Made by a program: the position numbers and the translations under genes. From an uncultured Lachnospiraceae bacterium (GTDB taxonomy: Bacteria; Bacillota; Clostridia; Lachnospirales; Lachnospiraceae), in assembly GCA_910587105.1 (NCBI GenBank), contig CAJUMB010000012.1, positions 3,528 through 67,527 of the forward strand: DNA of 64,000 nucleotides, read 5' to 3'. This document shows positions 51,460 through 59,878 of this stretch, piece by piece; position 1 is the stretch's first letter, and the number at the start of each line of letters is the position of its first letter. The notes beneath the pieces were generated by a model that worked only from the letters and a program-made list of their open reading frames with translations, was not told the origin of the DNA and did no database searches.

Positions 51460-53462
51460 TGTGCCTTTCCTCCTGTACAAGTAATAATATAGATGGGATT
51501 TTCCCCCATCATCATGTGATACCTGCCCAGCCTGCGTGCACGGGATACCATCACCTGAACCACCTCTGTATCTTTCAGGAAAAGTGTTTTCACCGCATCC
51601 ATGGCCTCCTGAAGAGTCTCCAGTGTGATGCAGTTTATGACAATGCGGACAGCGGGATTTTTCTCAAGAACAGCCTCCAGAATTTCTCTCAGATTTCCGG
51701 AAGATCCTCCTACAAAACAATGAGTGGGCGCCTCCAGACCCTGCAGTGCATCCGGAGCCAGGCCCTCCACCACTTCCAGGTTATCCCTTGCAAATTTCCG
51801 GGCGTTTTCGCGGATTAATTCCACAGCCTCCGGCTTTCTCTCCACCGCGTATACTTTCCCCTCATAAGCCCGCATGGCCATTTCCACAGACAGGGACCCG
51901 GTTCCTGCACCCACATCGTAACAGACCGCTTCCGAAGAGAGTTCCAGCTTCGCCAGGGAAAGTGTTCGCACTTCCTCTTTGGTCATGGGAACCGTCTTCT
52001 CCCCGGCAGCATTTCTGGTAAATTCCTCATCCCGGATACGCCCCGGATAAAGGACCGGTTGAGAATTCCACGCATAGAACACACTTAAGGGATCTCCCTG
52101 ATAATCTGTCAGCTCCTGCGCACTGGCAGAGAAAATCTTCTCCCCGGGATAAGACAGCTGTTCTCCCACAAAAAGCTGCACATCCCCCAGACCGTAACTG
52201 CACAATTTCTGTGCCAGCTGCCCGATGGCGCCGGACTCGCCCAGAATCCCAAAAGTCCCTTCATTGGCCCGGATTTGATGCACCAGATTACAGGACCTGC
52301 CGTGGGCGCTGGCCAGCACAGCCTGGTCCCAGCTTCTTCCGATTTTCGCCATAAAATAATTCAGGGAAGAAATCCCCGGAAGAGCCTGTATCACCGCCTC
52401 TTTGGGCAGCCCGCTCCTGAGGGTATCCATCAGTGGACGGCAGCCGCTGTAAAAGCCCACATCTCCGGACAGGGCCACAGCAATCTGTTCGTACTCCGGA
52501 TGTTCCAGCAGATAATCCAGAATCCGCTCTGCCCGGTATTCCTTGAGAACGGACTGTCCCGGAACTGCCGCCGCCTGAATCATCCGCCCTGCGCCGATGA
52601 GCAGGTCCGCCTCCCGGCAGGCTTTCTGTCCGGCCAGAGTCATGGTCGCCTCATCTCCCATTCCGATTCCCACCAGGGAAACCTGCGGGCGGTAAGGAAT
52701 CTCACAGATGGACTGAAGTTTTCTTTTGCACTCCCAGAACGTAATTCCCTGTTCCGCAGCAGGCCGGCCGATCACCACCAGCTGGGCCCCCTGCTGTCCT
52801 GCCGCCTGGCATTTTTCCTGAAATCCTCCGGCATAACCGGTATCTTTTGTCACCAGATAACTACACTTCCACTGGCGCAGCATGGCTTCATTTATTTCTG
52901 TGGAAAAAGGCCCCTGCATACAAATCAGATGGCTCCCGGTAAATCCCAGGTCTGCACATGCCTGAACCACCGAAGGCAGGGAAAGAACCCTGGCATATAC
53001 CCGGTTTTCATAATCAGGAAGATTGGTAAAAGCCGCCAGCTCCTTGCTTCCTGTTGTCACCAGAATATTCCCTTTGGTTTTCTTTAAAAACTCCACCGCA
53101 CCGGGCACATCTTCCACATAGTGGATCTGTCCCTGTTCTTCTTTCGGCGCCAGTTCCTCCCGGACCACCCGCATATAGGGAACATTTTGTTCTTCACACG
53201 CTCTGCGGATATTGGCGCTCACCTGGGCGGCATAAGGATGTGTGGCATCCACCACATGGGAAAACGAATGCTGTGCCAGGAAATCTCTCATTTCTTCCCC
53301 ATCCATCCGATGCCCGGAGCAGGTGAAATTCTCCCTCTCTTTCAGATGTTTCAGACCGTACTCTGTGGCAGTACAGATATGGGCCGGCACCTGATTCTCA
53401 TACAGATATTCTGCCAGGGCATAGCCCTCCGCCGTACCTGCAAATACAAGTATCTTACACAT
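51456..53462 (-). CDS. Three-domain fusion CbiJ-CbiE-CbiT
   Basis: 668-residue protein that joins three corrin-ring enzymes. Residues 1-250 are the cobalt-precorrin-6A reductase CbiJ/CobK (ILVFAGTAEGYALAEYL, HVVDATHPYAAQVSANI, VTKDTGYAGGFQEK). Residues about 255-460 are the tetrapyrrole methylase CbiE (VSLVGIGMGDEATMT, VALSGDVGFYSG, QALPGISSLNYFMAK). Residues about 475-668 are CbiT, with the SAM loop YDVGAGTGSLSVEMA and FVGGSSGNLREIL. CbiE and CbiT methylate C5 and C15, the latter with decarboxylation. No frameshift is seen between domains. It overlaps cbiH by eight bases. CbiE-CbiT fusions (CobL) are known; having CbiJ on the same chain is less usual. Confidence 0.93.
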   Translation of the reverse strand: MCKILVFAGTAEGYALAEYLYENQVPAHICTATEYGLKHLKERENFTCSGHRMDGEEMRDFLAQHSFSHVVDATHPYAAQVSANIRRACEEQNVPYMRVVREELAPKEEQGQIHYVEDVPGAVEFLKKTKGNILVTTGSKELAAFTNLPDYENRVYARVLSLPSVVQACADLGFTGSHLICMQGPFSTEINEAMLRQWKCSYLVTKDTGYAGGFQEKCQAAGQQGAQLVVIGRPAAEQGITFWECKRKLQSICEIPYRPQVSLVGIGMGDEATMTLAGQKACREADLLIGAGRMIQAAAVPGQSVLKEYRAERILDYLLEHPEYEQIAVALSGDVGFYSGCRPLMDTLRSGLPKEAVIQALPGISSLNYFMAKIGRSWDQAVLASAHGRSCNLVHQIRANEGTFGILGESGAIGQLAQKLCSYGLGDVQLFVGEQLSYPGEKIFSASAQELTDYQGDPLSVFYAWNSQPVLYPGRIRDEEFTRNAAGEKTVPMTKEEVRTLSLAKLELSSEAVCYDVGAGTGSLSVEMAMRAYEGKVYAVERKPEAVELIRENARKFARDNLEVVEGLAPDALQGLEAPTHCFVGGSSGNLREILEAVLEKNPAVRIVINCITLETLQEAMDAVKTLFLKDTEVVQVMVSRARRLGRYHMMMGENPIYIITCTGGKAQ

Positions 53463-54186
53463 CTTTATATCCCCGGGGCGTAACCATGTAATCCCCCAGC
53501 TTCTTTGTCTGGGAATTGCCGATAAACACTGTGGTGAACATATCCACCTGGGTATTCTGCAGCTCCTTTAAGGTCATGATCTGGTTCTGCTCCCCTTCTC
53601 TTCCGATGTTTCTCACAACCGCACACACCGTATCTTCCGATTGATAACGCAGCAGCAGGCCGCAGGCTCTGTTCAGATAATCTTTCCGCTTCTTACTGGA
53701 AGGATTATACAGACAAATGGCAAAATCTGCCTCCGCCGCGTGGAGCAGCCGCGCCTCAATCTTCTCCCAGGGAGTCAGCAGGTCACTGAGGCTGATCAGA
53801 CAGAAATCATGAATCAACGGCGCTCCTAAGACAGCAGCTCCGGCTGTGGCCGCAGTCACGCCTGGCAGCACCTTCACCTGTACCTGGGGATAATCCTGCC
53901 CCACCTCATACATGAGCCCGGCCATGCCGTAAACTCCCGCATCCCCGCTGCAGATCATGGCAACAGACTTTCCTTTTTCAGCTTCCTCAAAAGCCATCCG
54001 GCAGCGCTGTACCTCCTTTTTCATAGGAGTTGTCAGAAATTCTTTACCCGGGAAATGCTCTTTCACCAAATCCACATAAACGGTATATCCGATAATGACA
54101 TCACAGCTTTTCAAAGCCTCAGCTGCTTCAATGGTCATCTGTTCATAAGAACCCGGTCCAATGCCTGCCACATATATTGTACTCAT
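53455..54186 (-). CDS. cbiH: Cobalt-precorrin-3 C17-methyltransferase CbiH
   Basis: 243-residue SAM-dependent tetrapyrrole methylase that methylates C17 and drives ring contraction. It shows IYVAGIGPGSYEQMTIEA, IGYTVYVDLV, AMICSGDAGVYGMAGLMYE, LPGVTAATAGAAVLGAPL and FAICLYNPSSKKRKDYL, all typical of CbiH/CobJ. GAGAGGA precedes the ATG; 29 bases separate it from cbiG. Confidence 0.94.
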   Translation of the reverse strand: MSTIYVAGIGPGSYEQMTIEAAEALKSCDVIIGYTVYVDLVKEHFPGKEFLTTPMKKEVQRCRMAFEEAEKGKSVAMICSGDAGVYGMAGLMYEVGQDYPQVQVKVLPGVTAATAGAAVLGAPLIHDFCLISLSDLLTPWEKIEARLLHAAEADFAICLYNPSSKKRKDYLNRACGLLLRYQSEDTVCAVVRNIGREGEQNQIMTLKELQNTQVDMFTTVFIGNSQTKKLGDYMVTPRGYKDV

Positions 54187-54215
54187 AAAAATTCCTCTCT
54201 TATGTCATAGTTCTC

Positions 54216-55259
54216 TCAAAACACCGGACTCCATTTCTTCATGGCAAGGGCAACGGTCACCCCGTCCCGTGTCGTCTTCCTTAAAACAATCCTTCCTTTT
54301 CCACAGGCCCGCAGGGCGCTTCTCTCACACACGTTGTCCACACCTGCCACAGACTCCACAAAGGGGGAGGGGGTAAACTGTCCCTCCAGTTCGTTCAGCT
54401 CCTCTGCGGAAAAGGTCACATAAGGAATCTGCCGTTCCCTGCAGTAGTCCACTATCCCCGGCTCATCCTTCTTTAAATCAATGCTGGCCGCCTGTTCAAA
54501 GGCCACCACCGGAATCAGCAGCTGATTTCCCGCATACCGGACAGCCTCCTCGATTTTCTTCATAGGCGTACCCTTTCTGCAGCCAATTCCCACACTGATC
54601 ACCCGTGGAATCAGATATAATGTGTGAAGAAACGGATGTTCCCGGAAGCTGGCCGTCAGGGCAATCCCCAGTTCCGGCTTCTCTTCCTGCTCCCCGTGTA
54701 CCAGCCCTTGAGGCAGATCTCCCACCCAGGGGAAATCACTGTAAAAGCCCACAGGCTTTCCCTCTAACAGCCTGGCCGAAATCTCCTTGGCATACTTCAT
54801 GTCTGCCATATAACATCCATTCTTCTGCGCAAACATGTCCACTGCAAAAACCTGGTTCAAATCAGTAGCAGTGGTGACCACAGGCTGTGCCCCAGCAATT
54901 TCAGCCACAGTCTGTGCCAGGCGGTTACCGCCCCCGATATGTCCGGACAAAAGGGAGATAGCAAATTTTCCCTTTTCATCCACCACCACAACGGCAGGGT
55001 CCACCGTCTTATGGCGGATGTAGGGAGCAATGCTGCGCACCGCGATTCCACAAGCCCCCACAAAAATAAACCCGTCCAGTGTCCCAAAGTGATTTCCCGT
55101 CCACTGGCCCACCGATTCTTCTACCTGATATGCCGTATCAGAGGAAAATCTTCCTTTTCCCCATACAGACACCTGACAGTCTCTTTCTTCCAGTCCAGTC
55201 CTCAGCTTTTCCCCCAATTCATAACCTCTGCGGCTGAAACTGATAATACCAATCTCCAT
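54216..55259 (-). CDS. cbiG: Cobalt-precorrin-5A hydrolase CbiG
   Basis: 347-residue enzyme that opens the lactone of cobalt-precorrin-5A and releases acetaldehyde. The N-terminal domain (IGIISFSRRGYELGEKLR), middle (FVGACGIAVRSIAPYIRHK, ISLLSGHIGGGNRLAQTVA) and C-terminal domain (SVGIGCRKGTPMKKIEEAV, and VESVAGVDNVCERSAL) are all present. GAGGGA lies before the ATG. Confidence 0.94.
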   Translation of the reverse strand: MEIGIISFSRRGYELGEKLRTGLEERDCQVSVWGKGRFSSDTAYQVEESVGQWTGNHFGTLDGFIFVGACGIAVRSIAPYIRHKTVDPAVVVVDEKGKFAISLLSGHIGGGNRLAQTVAEIAGAQPVVTTATDLNQVFAVDMFAQKNGCYMADMKYAKEISARLLEGKPVGFYSDFPWVGDLPQGLVHGEQEEKPELGIALTASFREHPFLHTLYLIPRVISVGIGCRKGTPMKKIEEAVRYAGNQLLIPVVAFEQAASIDLKKDEPGIVDYCRERQIPYVTFSAEELNELEGQFTPSPFVESVAGVDNVCERSALRACGKGRIVLRKTTRDGVTVALAMKKWSPVF

Positions 55260-55285
55260 GAAAATCCCTCATTATGTTTTATATT

Positions 55286-56050
55286 TTAACAGTCACTTTT
55301 TTTACCACGGAACTCTGTCTCAAACTCCGGATGGTACAGCCTGGAACGCTCATAGGAGCTGGCAGACACTGCATCTCCGATAATCATCAATGCCGTTTTG
55401 GTAATCTTATGCTCTCTGGCAGTCTGAGCCAATGTTCCCACTGTGCACACATAGGTCTTTTCATCCTCCCAGGTAGCCTTATACACAATGGCCGCGGGAG
55501 TGTCCCTGGTGTACCCCCCTGCCATCAGCCTTTCACTCAGCTCCTCCAGCATAGAGGTACTTAAAAAGACAACCATGGTCGCCTGGTGTGCCGCAAAAGA
55601 CTCAATGCTCTCTTTATCCGGAACCGGCGTCCTGCCTGCCATACGGGTGATAATCACACTCTGGGAAACCTCCGGCAGTGTATATTCCAGATTCAGAGCG
55701 GAAGCTGCCCCGCAGAAAGAGCTGACACCCGGACAGGAATCATAGGCAATCCCCTCCTCATCCAGCACATCCATCTGTTCACGGACAGCGCCGTATATAC
55801 AGGGATCTCCTGTATGCAGACGCACTGTCACCCTGCCTTCCTTTTCTGCCTGGCGCATCACATCCAGAACTTCTTCCAGTGTCATTTCTGCACTGTTATG
55901 TATCTGGCATTTGGGTTTTGCATAATCCAGAAGCTGGGGATTCACCAGCGATCCCGCATAAATAATCACATCTGCCTGCTCCAGCAGCTCCTTTCCCCGC
56001 AGGGTAATCAAATCCGGTGCCCCCGGCCCTGCTCCCACAAAATGTACCAT
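55286..56050 (-). CDS. cbiF: Cobalt-precorrin-4 C11-methyltransferase CbiF
   Basis: 254-residue SAM-dependent methylase. HFVGAGPGAPDLITLRG, IYAGSLVNPQLL, VRLHTGDPCIYGAVREQMD, CPGVSSFCGAASALNLEYTL and ITRMAGRTPVP are the family signature. GGAGG and AGAGGA precede the ATG. It is 24 bases downstream of cbiD. Confidence 0.95.
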   Translation of the reverse strand: MVHFVGAGPGAPDLITLRGKELLEQADVIIYAGSLVNPQLLDYAKPKCQIHNSAEMTLEEVLDVMRQAEKEGRVTVRLHTGDPCIYGAVREQMDVLDEEGIAYDSCPGVSSFCGAASALNLEYTLPEVSQSVIITRMAGRTPVPDKESIESFAAHQATMVVFLSTSMLEELSERLMAGGYTRDTPAAIVYKATWEDEKTYVCTVGTLAQTAREHKITKTALMIIGDAVSASSYERSRLYHPEFETEFRGKKSDC

Positions 56051-56074
56051 AATCCTCTATTGTCCTCCTGTTAA

Positions 56075-57214
56075 TCATCTGATTTTTTTCATAAGTTCCC
56101 CGGCATTAGACGTCTCGCCCAAATATCCCCGGATACTGGAAAAAAACACCGCTCCCAGCTGGATTTCTCCATAGGAGCGGTGCTCAAGATAAAATTGGAT
56201 CTGATCCGCCGCCAATTTCATCGTCTGTTCCAACACCTGCTCCCGTTCCAGAATATCCAGTGCTTCATCTGTCGTCTTTGTCTGTAAAACCTCAAGTGCC
56301 CCCTCTCTGGAAATCCCGGCCCGCAGTGCATTGGCGGCCATCAATTCACATCTGCAGTCTGCACAGTGGGAATGGGTATTCATAATTCCCCCCGCCACTT
56401 TAATCAGCTTCCCAATATGCCCCACAAACAAGATACCCAAAACCCCTTTCTCCACGGCCATATCTATGGTTTCCCCAATAAAATTACTGCATTTCATATT
56501 CTTTTCAAATGGCAGAGAAAGATGCTCCTTCAAAAAAGCTTCCCCGTAATTTCCCGGTGTTACCAAAAGCACCTGGTTTCCCTGGGCAATACGCACATTC
56601 ATTTCCACTTCAATACTTTTGATCAGTGCCTGCTCACTCATAGGCTCCACAATTCCTGTGGTACCCAATATAGAAATTCCGCCCTCAATACCCAGGCGGG
56701 GATTAAACGTCTTCTTTGCCGTCTCCCGGCCCTTCGGAACCGTAATCAGCACCAAAAGACCTCCCTGATAACCGAACTGCCTGCACGCTTCCTCCACGGC
56801 ACCTGCAATCATACTGCGGGGAACCCGGTTAATGGCAGCGGCCCCAGGCGGCTGATCAAGTCCCGGCACAGTCACACGTCCCACCCCGTGTCCGCCTTCT
56901 ATCTGTATCCCCGGCTGGCTGCTGAAAGATACCTTTGCACAGATTAACAGCCCATGAGTGGTGTCCGGGTCGTCTCCTGCATCCTTCACCACACCACAGG
57001 ATACACTGTCTGCCTCCCTGCAGACCTCCTCCAGAGACAGCCTCAGCAGAATTCCTTTGGGAGTCATCAGCTCCACCTGACTGGTCTGTTTTCCCCCCAG
57101 CAGCATCACCGCTGCACCTTTGGCAGCGGCCGCTGCACAGGAGCCTGTGGTATAGCCCCTCCGCAGTCTCTTATTGTTTTTTCTTATATATTCCTCTTGT
57201 GCCAGCAGACTCAC
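56075..57214 (-). CDS. cbiD: Cobalt-precorrin-5B C1-methyltransferase CbiD
   Basis: 379-residue enzyme that methylates C1 in the anaerobic route. LRRGYTTGSCAAAAAKGAAVML, VKDAGDDPDTTHG, NPRLGIEGGISILGTTGIVEPMS and GIMNTHSHCADCR are diagnostic. The GTG at 57214 has AAGGGGG six bases upstream and follows the promoter at 57241-57269 by a leader of about 20 bases. First gene of the operon. Confidence 0.94.
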   Translation of the reverse strand: MSLLAQEEYIRKNNKRLRRGYTTGSCAAAAAKGAAVMLLGGKQTSQVELMTPKGILLRLSLEEVCREADSVSCGVVKDAGDDPDTTHGLLICAKVSFSSQPGIQIEGGHGVGRVTVPGLDQPPGAAAINRVPRSMIAGAVEEACRQFGYQGGLLVLITVPKGRETAKKTFNPRLGIEGGISILGTTGIVEPMSEQALIKSIEVEMNVRIAQGNQVLLVTPGNYGEAFLKEHLSLPFEKNMKCSNFIGETIDMAVEKGVLGILFVGHIGKLIKVAGGIMNTHSHCADCRCELMAANALRAGISREGALEVLQTKTTDEALDILEREQVLEQTMKLAADQIQFYLEHRSYGEIQLGAVFFSSIRGYLGETSNAGELMKKIR

Positions 57215-57240
57215 AAACTTCCCCCTTATACACTTTCATT

Positions 57241-57269
57241 ATTATATAGTTACGGCTTTTAAAAGTCAA
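57241..57269 (-). promoter_or_regulatory. Promoter of the cobalamin operon
   Basis: Minus strand TTGACT (57264-57269), 17-base spacer, TATAAT (57241-57246); the -35 box overlaps the stop of the upstream gene. The predicted transcript would start near 57234, only about 20 bases before cbiD, which leaves no room for a cobalamin riboswitch. Confidence 0.75.
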
Positions 57270-57706
57270 TGTTTCCCAAAGAAACGCCTCTTTTTCTTTT
57301 GCTGCCTGCGTTTCAGCTCTATCCTGGGTTCCTGCTCTCCAGAGTCCTCTTTCAAATCTGTCAGTATGGCGTTAATATCTGTCAGCTTCAGCTGGTCCAG
57401 CTGATAAACCAGCGACTTATGAATCCATGTCTGATAGTCCATCTCTTCCTGCCTGTGATTCTTCTTCCATTCGTCAAAATCTCTGCGGTGGTCTTTTTCC
57501 AGAAATTCCGTCTGTATGGCAAACGCCGCCGATACAGCCAGATTCAGTGCATCTGACAAAGTCATATCCAGTTCTTCAATCTGGTGGCTGCCCGTCAGGG
57601 GAAGGCTGCCACGCCGCATCTGCTCCACTTCCTGATACAGCCTTTTAAAAAAATACACGCCGTTGTCTGAATAGACAAAACTAATGATATCATCGTAACT
57701 TTGCAT
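57266..57706 (-). CDS. Hypothetical protein with basic C-terminal tail
   Basis: 146-residue soluble protein, family not recognised. The N-terminal two thirds look helical (FFKRLYQEVEQMRRG, MTLSDALNLAVSAAFAIQTEF), and the last 15 residues are strongly basic (KRRQQKKKRRFFGKH), which might bind nucleic acid. GGAGAAG lies five bases before the ATG. It ends inside the cbi promoter, so it may be read into the operon. Confidence 0.7.
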   Translation of the reverse strand: MQSYDDIISFVYSDNGVYFFKRLYQEVEQMRRGSLPLTGSHQIEELDMTLSDALNLAVSAAFAIQTEFLEKDHRRDFDEWKKNHRQEEMDYQTWIHKSLVYQLDQLKLTDINAILTDLKEDSGEQEPRIELKRRQQKKKRRFFGKH

Positions 57707-57807
57707 TGATCTTCTCCTGTTGTCCTATTGGACAGTGATTGATGATACCAGTATAACATGATTGGTACAGAATTTCCAGTGACAGTTCTGCCTGTCCAGA
57801 TGGAGTT

Positions 57808-58158
57808 CTAACTAATCTTCTGCTCCACAATTTTCCCCAGATATATGCCTGTCAAAATCAGAGAATACTCTGCCAGACTCCCCCAGCGGATTAAAGCAGC
57901 CGATATGGAAAATACATTAAGAACCAGCATAGACAGCATCATGGTTTTTGCCTGCTTCTTACTTTCTTTGTTCCAGGAACTGCGCTTGGATGTCCTGGCA
58001 AACGCCACCCACAGCATCCCCCAGACCAACGGCATGACAATCCGGTATACAAAAAGCGGCAGAAAACTTTCCTGTCCAGCCAGGCTGTAAAGAATGCCGG
58101 GATTTGCACATGCCAGCAGATTGACCGCCCACAGAATAATTTTACTTTTTTGATTCAT
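57808..58158 (-). CDS. Small membrane protein
   Basis: 116-residue protein with three to four hydrophobic segments (IILWAVNLLACANPGILYSL, PLFVYRIVMPLVWGMLWVAF, TMMLSMLVLNVFSISAAL) and a basic loop (SKRSSWNKESKKQ). No family recognised. The ATG at 58158 is preferred because GGAAAGG is about seven bases upstream; one at 58164 abuts that site. It lies 27 bases after the 33-codon frame that follows dinB. Confidence 0.62.
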   Translation of the reverse strand: MNQKSKIILWAVNLLACANPGILYSLAGQESFLPLFVYRIVMPLVWGMLWVAFARTSKRSSWNKESKKQAKTMMLSMLVLNVFSISAALIRWGSLAEYSLILTGIYLGKIVEQKIS

Positions 58159-58185
58159 TTTCATTCCTTTCCTGCAGTATATTTC

Positions 58186-58287
58186 TTAAAACAGCGGGAT
58201 TCTCCCATATAATGTTCCATCGGCATTCTTTCGGATAAAATAAGAGCTGTCTCCCAGGCGCATCTCTCCCCTGCGGTACTGCCCCAT
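58186..58287 (-). CDS. 33-residue ORF coupled to dinB
   Basis: Too short for usual gene calling. The ATG at 58287 lies six bases after the dinB stop and AAAGGAT overlaps that stop, so translation would be coupled. The product begins MGQYRRGEMRLGDSSYFIRK and ends YGRIPLF. It is basic and shows no membrane segment or known motif. Codon use is ordinary. It could be a real small partner of the polymerase or a chance frame. Confidence 0.4.
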   Translation of the reverse strand: MGQYRRGEMRLGDSSYFIRKNADGTLYGRIPLF

Positions 58288-58292
58288 ATCCT

Positions 58293-59558
58293 TTACTCTA
58301 TTTTCTGTTTACTATAATCCACCCTCCTCTTTTCCCGTGAAATTCCTCCTGACAGATGGTCAATAGAACCATCCAGAAACACAGCCCGTTTCAGAGAGTC
58401 GATGCCGTATTTTCCCCGTATCGCATCTACCATCCCGTCCAGCCTCTCCAGTTTTTCATAATCTGCAGTGTCAAACAGATTCATCTGACGGGGCTCTGTC
58501 TGATCCCGAAGCCTGTGCGTCTGGATTCCCAGATGGCGCAGCGGCGTTCTCCGGTCCCAGAGCTGGTCGAAAAGCTGACAGGCATACTGATAAAGTTCCC
58601 ACGTAATATTGGTGGGATTCGGCATCACCATTTGGTGGCTGGCATAATGAAAGTCATAGCTTTTAAGCCCCACAGCAATCACTTCCGCCTTCACCTTATG
58701 ACTGCGCAGCCTTGTCCCCACTGTCTCTGACAATGCCAAAAGCACTTTCCTGGCGGTTTCCTGGTCTTTTACATCAAATGCAATGGTGGTGGAATTCCCA
58801 TATCCTTTGTTGGTGCGTGTTTCCGCCTTCACCTGTGTATCATCCCGCCCATTTGCAAAATTCCATATCTGCTCACCATGTTTGTGCAATACCGGCCGCA
58901 AAACCCCAGGGTCCATTGCTGCCAGCTCCCCAATTGTCCGAATCCCCAGAGTTTCTAACTTACGCCTGGTGGCTTTGCCCACAAAAAACAGCCGGGAAAT
59001 AGAAAGCGGCCACATTTTCTCCTGAATTTCCCACGGAAATAAACTATGTGTATAATTGGGCTTTCGCAGCTCTGATGCCATTTTTGCCAGCAGTTTATTG
59101 GAAGCAACTCCTATATTCACCGTAAACCCCAGCTCCCCCTCAATGCGCCTGCGTATCTCATCTGCTGTTTCTACAGGTCCTCCGAACAAATGCAGCGTCT
59201 CGGTCATATCCATATAACATTCATCAATACTATAAGGCTCCACATCTGGTGTATACTCTTTTAAAATCGACTGGAAAGCACGGGAACACCTTTGATACAA
59301 ATGGTAATTTGGAGGAACCATATATAATTGAGGACATTTCCCTTTTGCCTGTCCGATGGTCTCTCCTGTACACACGCCATATTTTTTTGCTGGCTGGCTT
59401 TTTGCCAATATAATTCCATGTCTGGCGCTGGCATCCCCTGCCACAGCAGATGGAATCTGCCGAAGATCCACAGAAGCTCCCAGATAATGAATCCGATACG
59501 CTGCTTCCCAGGATAAAAACGCATTATTTACATCTACATGAAAAATAATCCGTTCCAA
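58293..59558 (-). CDS. dinB: DNA polymerase IV (Y-family)
   Basis: 421-residue translesion polymerase. The catalytic acidic residues are in IIFHVDVNNAFLSWEA and EPYSIDECYMDMT; the thumb-region motifs VNIGVASNKLLAKMASELRKP and IGELAAMDPGVLRP are intact. A clamp-binding-like QMNLFD lies in the C-terminal part. The TTG at 59558 is chosen because AAGGAG is eight bases upstream; the ATG at 59600 lies inside the promoter. A LexA-like palindrome in that promoter points to SOS control. Confidence 0.9.
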   Translation of the reverse strand: MERIIFHVDVNNAFLSWEAAYRIHYLGASVDLRQIPSAVAGDASARHGIILAKSQPAKKYGVCTGETIGQAKGKCPQLYMVPPNYHLYQRCSRAFQSILKEYTPDVEPYSIDECYMDMTETLHLFGGPVETADEIRRRIEGELGFTVNIGVASNKLLAKMASELRKPNYTHSLFPWEIQEKMWPLSISRLFFVGKATRRKLETLGIRTIGELAAMDPGVLRPVLHKHGEQIWNFANGRDDTQVKAETRTNKGYGNSTTIAFDVKDQETARKVLLALSETVGTRLRSHKVKAEVIAVGLKSYDFHYASHQMVMPNPTNITWELYQYACQLFDQLWDRRTPLRHLGIQTHRLRDQTEPRQMNLFDTADYEKLERLDGMVDAIRGKYGIDSLKRAVFLDGSIDHLSGGISREKRRVDYSKQKIE

Positions 59559-59585
59559 ACGTTTGTTCTCCTTCTTTTTTTCTAC

Positions 59586-59614
59586 ATTATAAACAAACAT
59601 ATGTTTGTATGCAA
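59586..59614 (-). promoter_or_regulatory. dinB promoter with LexA-like operator
   Basis: Minus strand TTGCAT (59609-59614), 17-base spacer, TATAAT (59586-59591). The spacer is filled by the perfect palindrome ACAAACATATGTTTGT (59593-59608). Against the Gram-positive LexA/DinR box CGAACATATGTTCG, 12 of 14 positions match, with a symmetric G-to-A and C-to-T change. Confidence 0.75.
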
Positions 59615-59710
59615 GAAGAAAATTTTTCCTTTCTCCTTAACTCAACTATTTGCCAGCCATGCATATGATAAAAAAGAGAGGCGTAAAAACATTCATAAGG
59701 AGTGATAAAA

Positions 59711-59758
59711 TTGCCAGAATATAAAATTATGCTGGATGCTGGACATGGCGGCGCGTGA
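59711..59758 (+). pseudogene. 5' fragment of an interrupted N-acetylmuramoyl-L-alanine amidase gene
   Basis: A TTG start with AAGGAG eight bases upstream encodes MPEYKIMLDAGHGGA and then meets TGA at 59756. This is the exact N terminus of an Amidase_3 protein, with the first zinc His in DAGHGG. The rest of the domain continues in the right frame at 61868-62603, after a 2125-bp insert. The stop arises from insert sequence right after the direct repeat. Confidence 0.88.
59743..59754 (+). repeat. Left copy of the 12-bp direct repeat
   Basis: ACATGGCGGCGC, part of the amidase coding sequence (Gly-His-Gly-Gly-Ala). With the preceding bases, CTGGACATGGCGGCGC matches the right copy in 15 of 16 positions. 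Confidence 0.85.
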
Positions 59759-59772
59759 TTGCGCTCCATACC

Positions 59773-59801
59773 TTGCATTTTGGAAAATATTCTGATAAAA
59801 T
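59773..59801 (+). promoter_or_regulatory. Probable promoter of the insert's permease gene
   Basis: TTGCAT (59773-59778), 17-base spacer, TAAAAT (59796-59801), inside the insert, about 70 bases before the ribosome site. Confidence 0.55.
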
Positions 59802-59878
59802 AAAATCTAAAAATTTCCATATTTTATAAAAGAAAATGAACTTTTTAACACTCTGTATTATGGAGGAGGTATTGAAAA

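Noticed and set aside
57207..57270. Possible cobalamin riboswitch before cbiD
   Set aside because: The gap to the upstream gene is only 51 bases and no B12-box-like sequence is seen.
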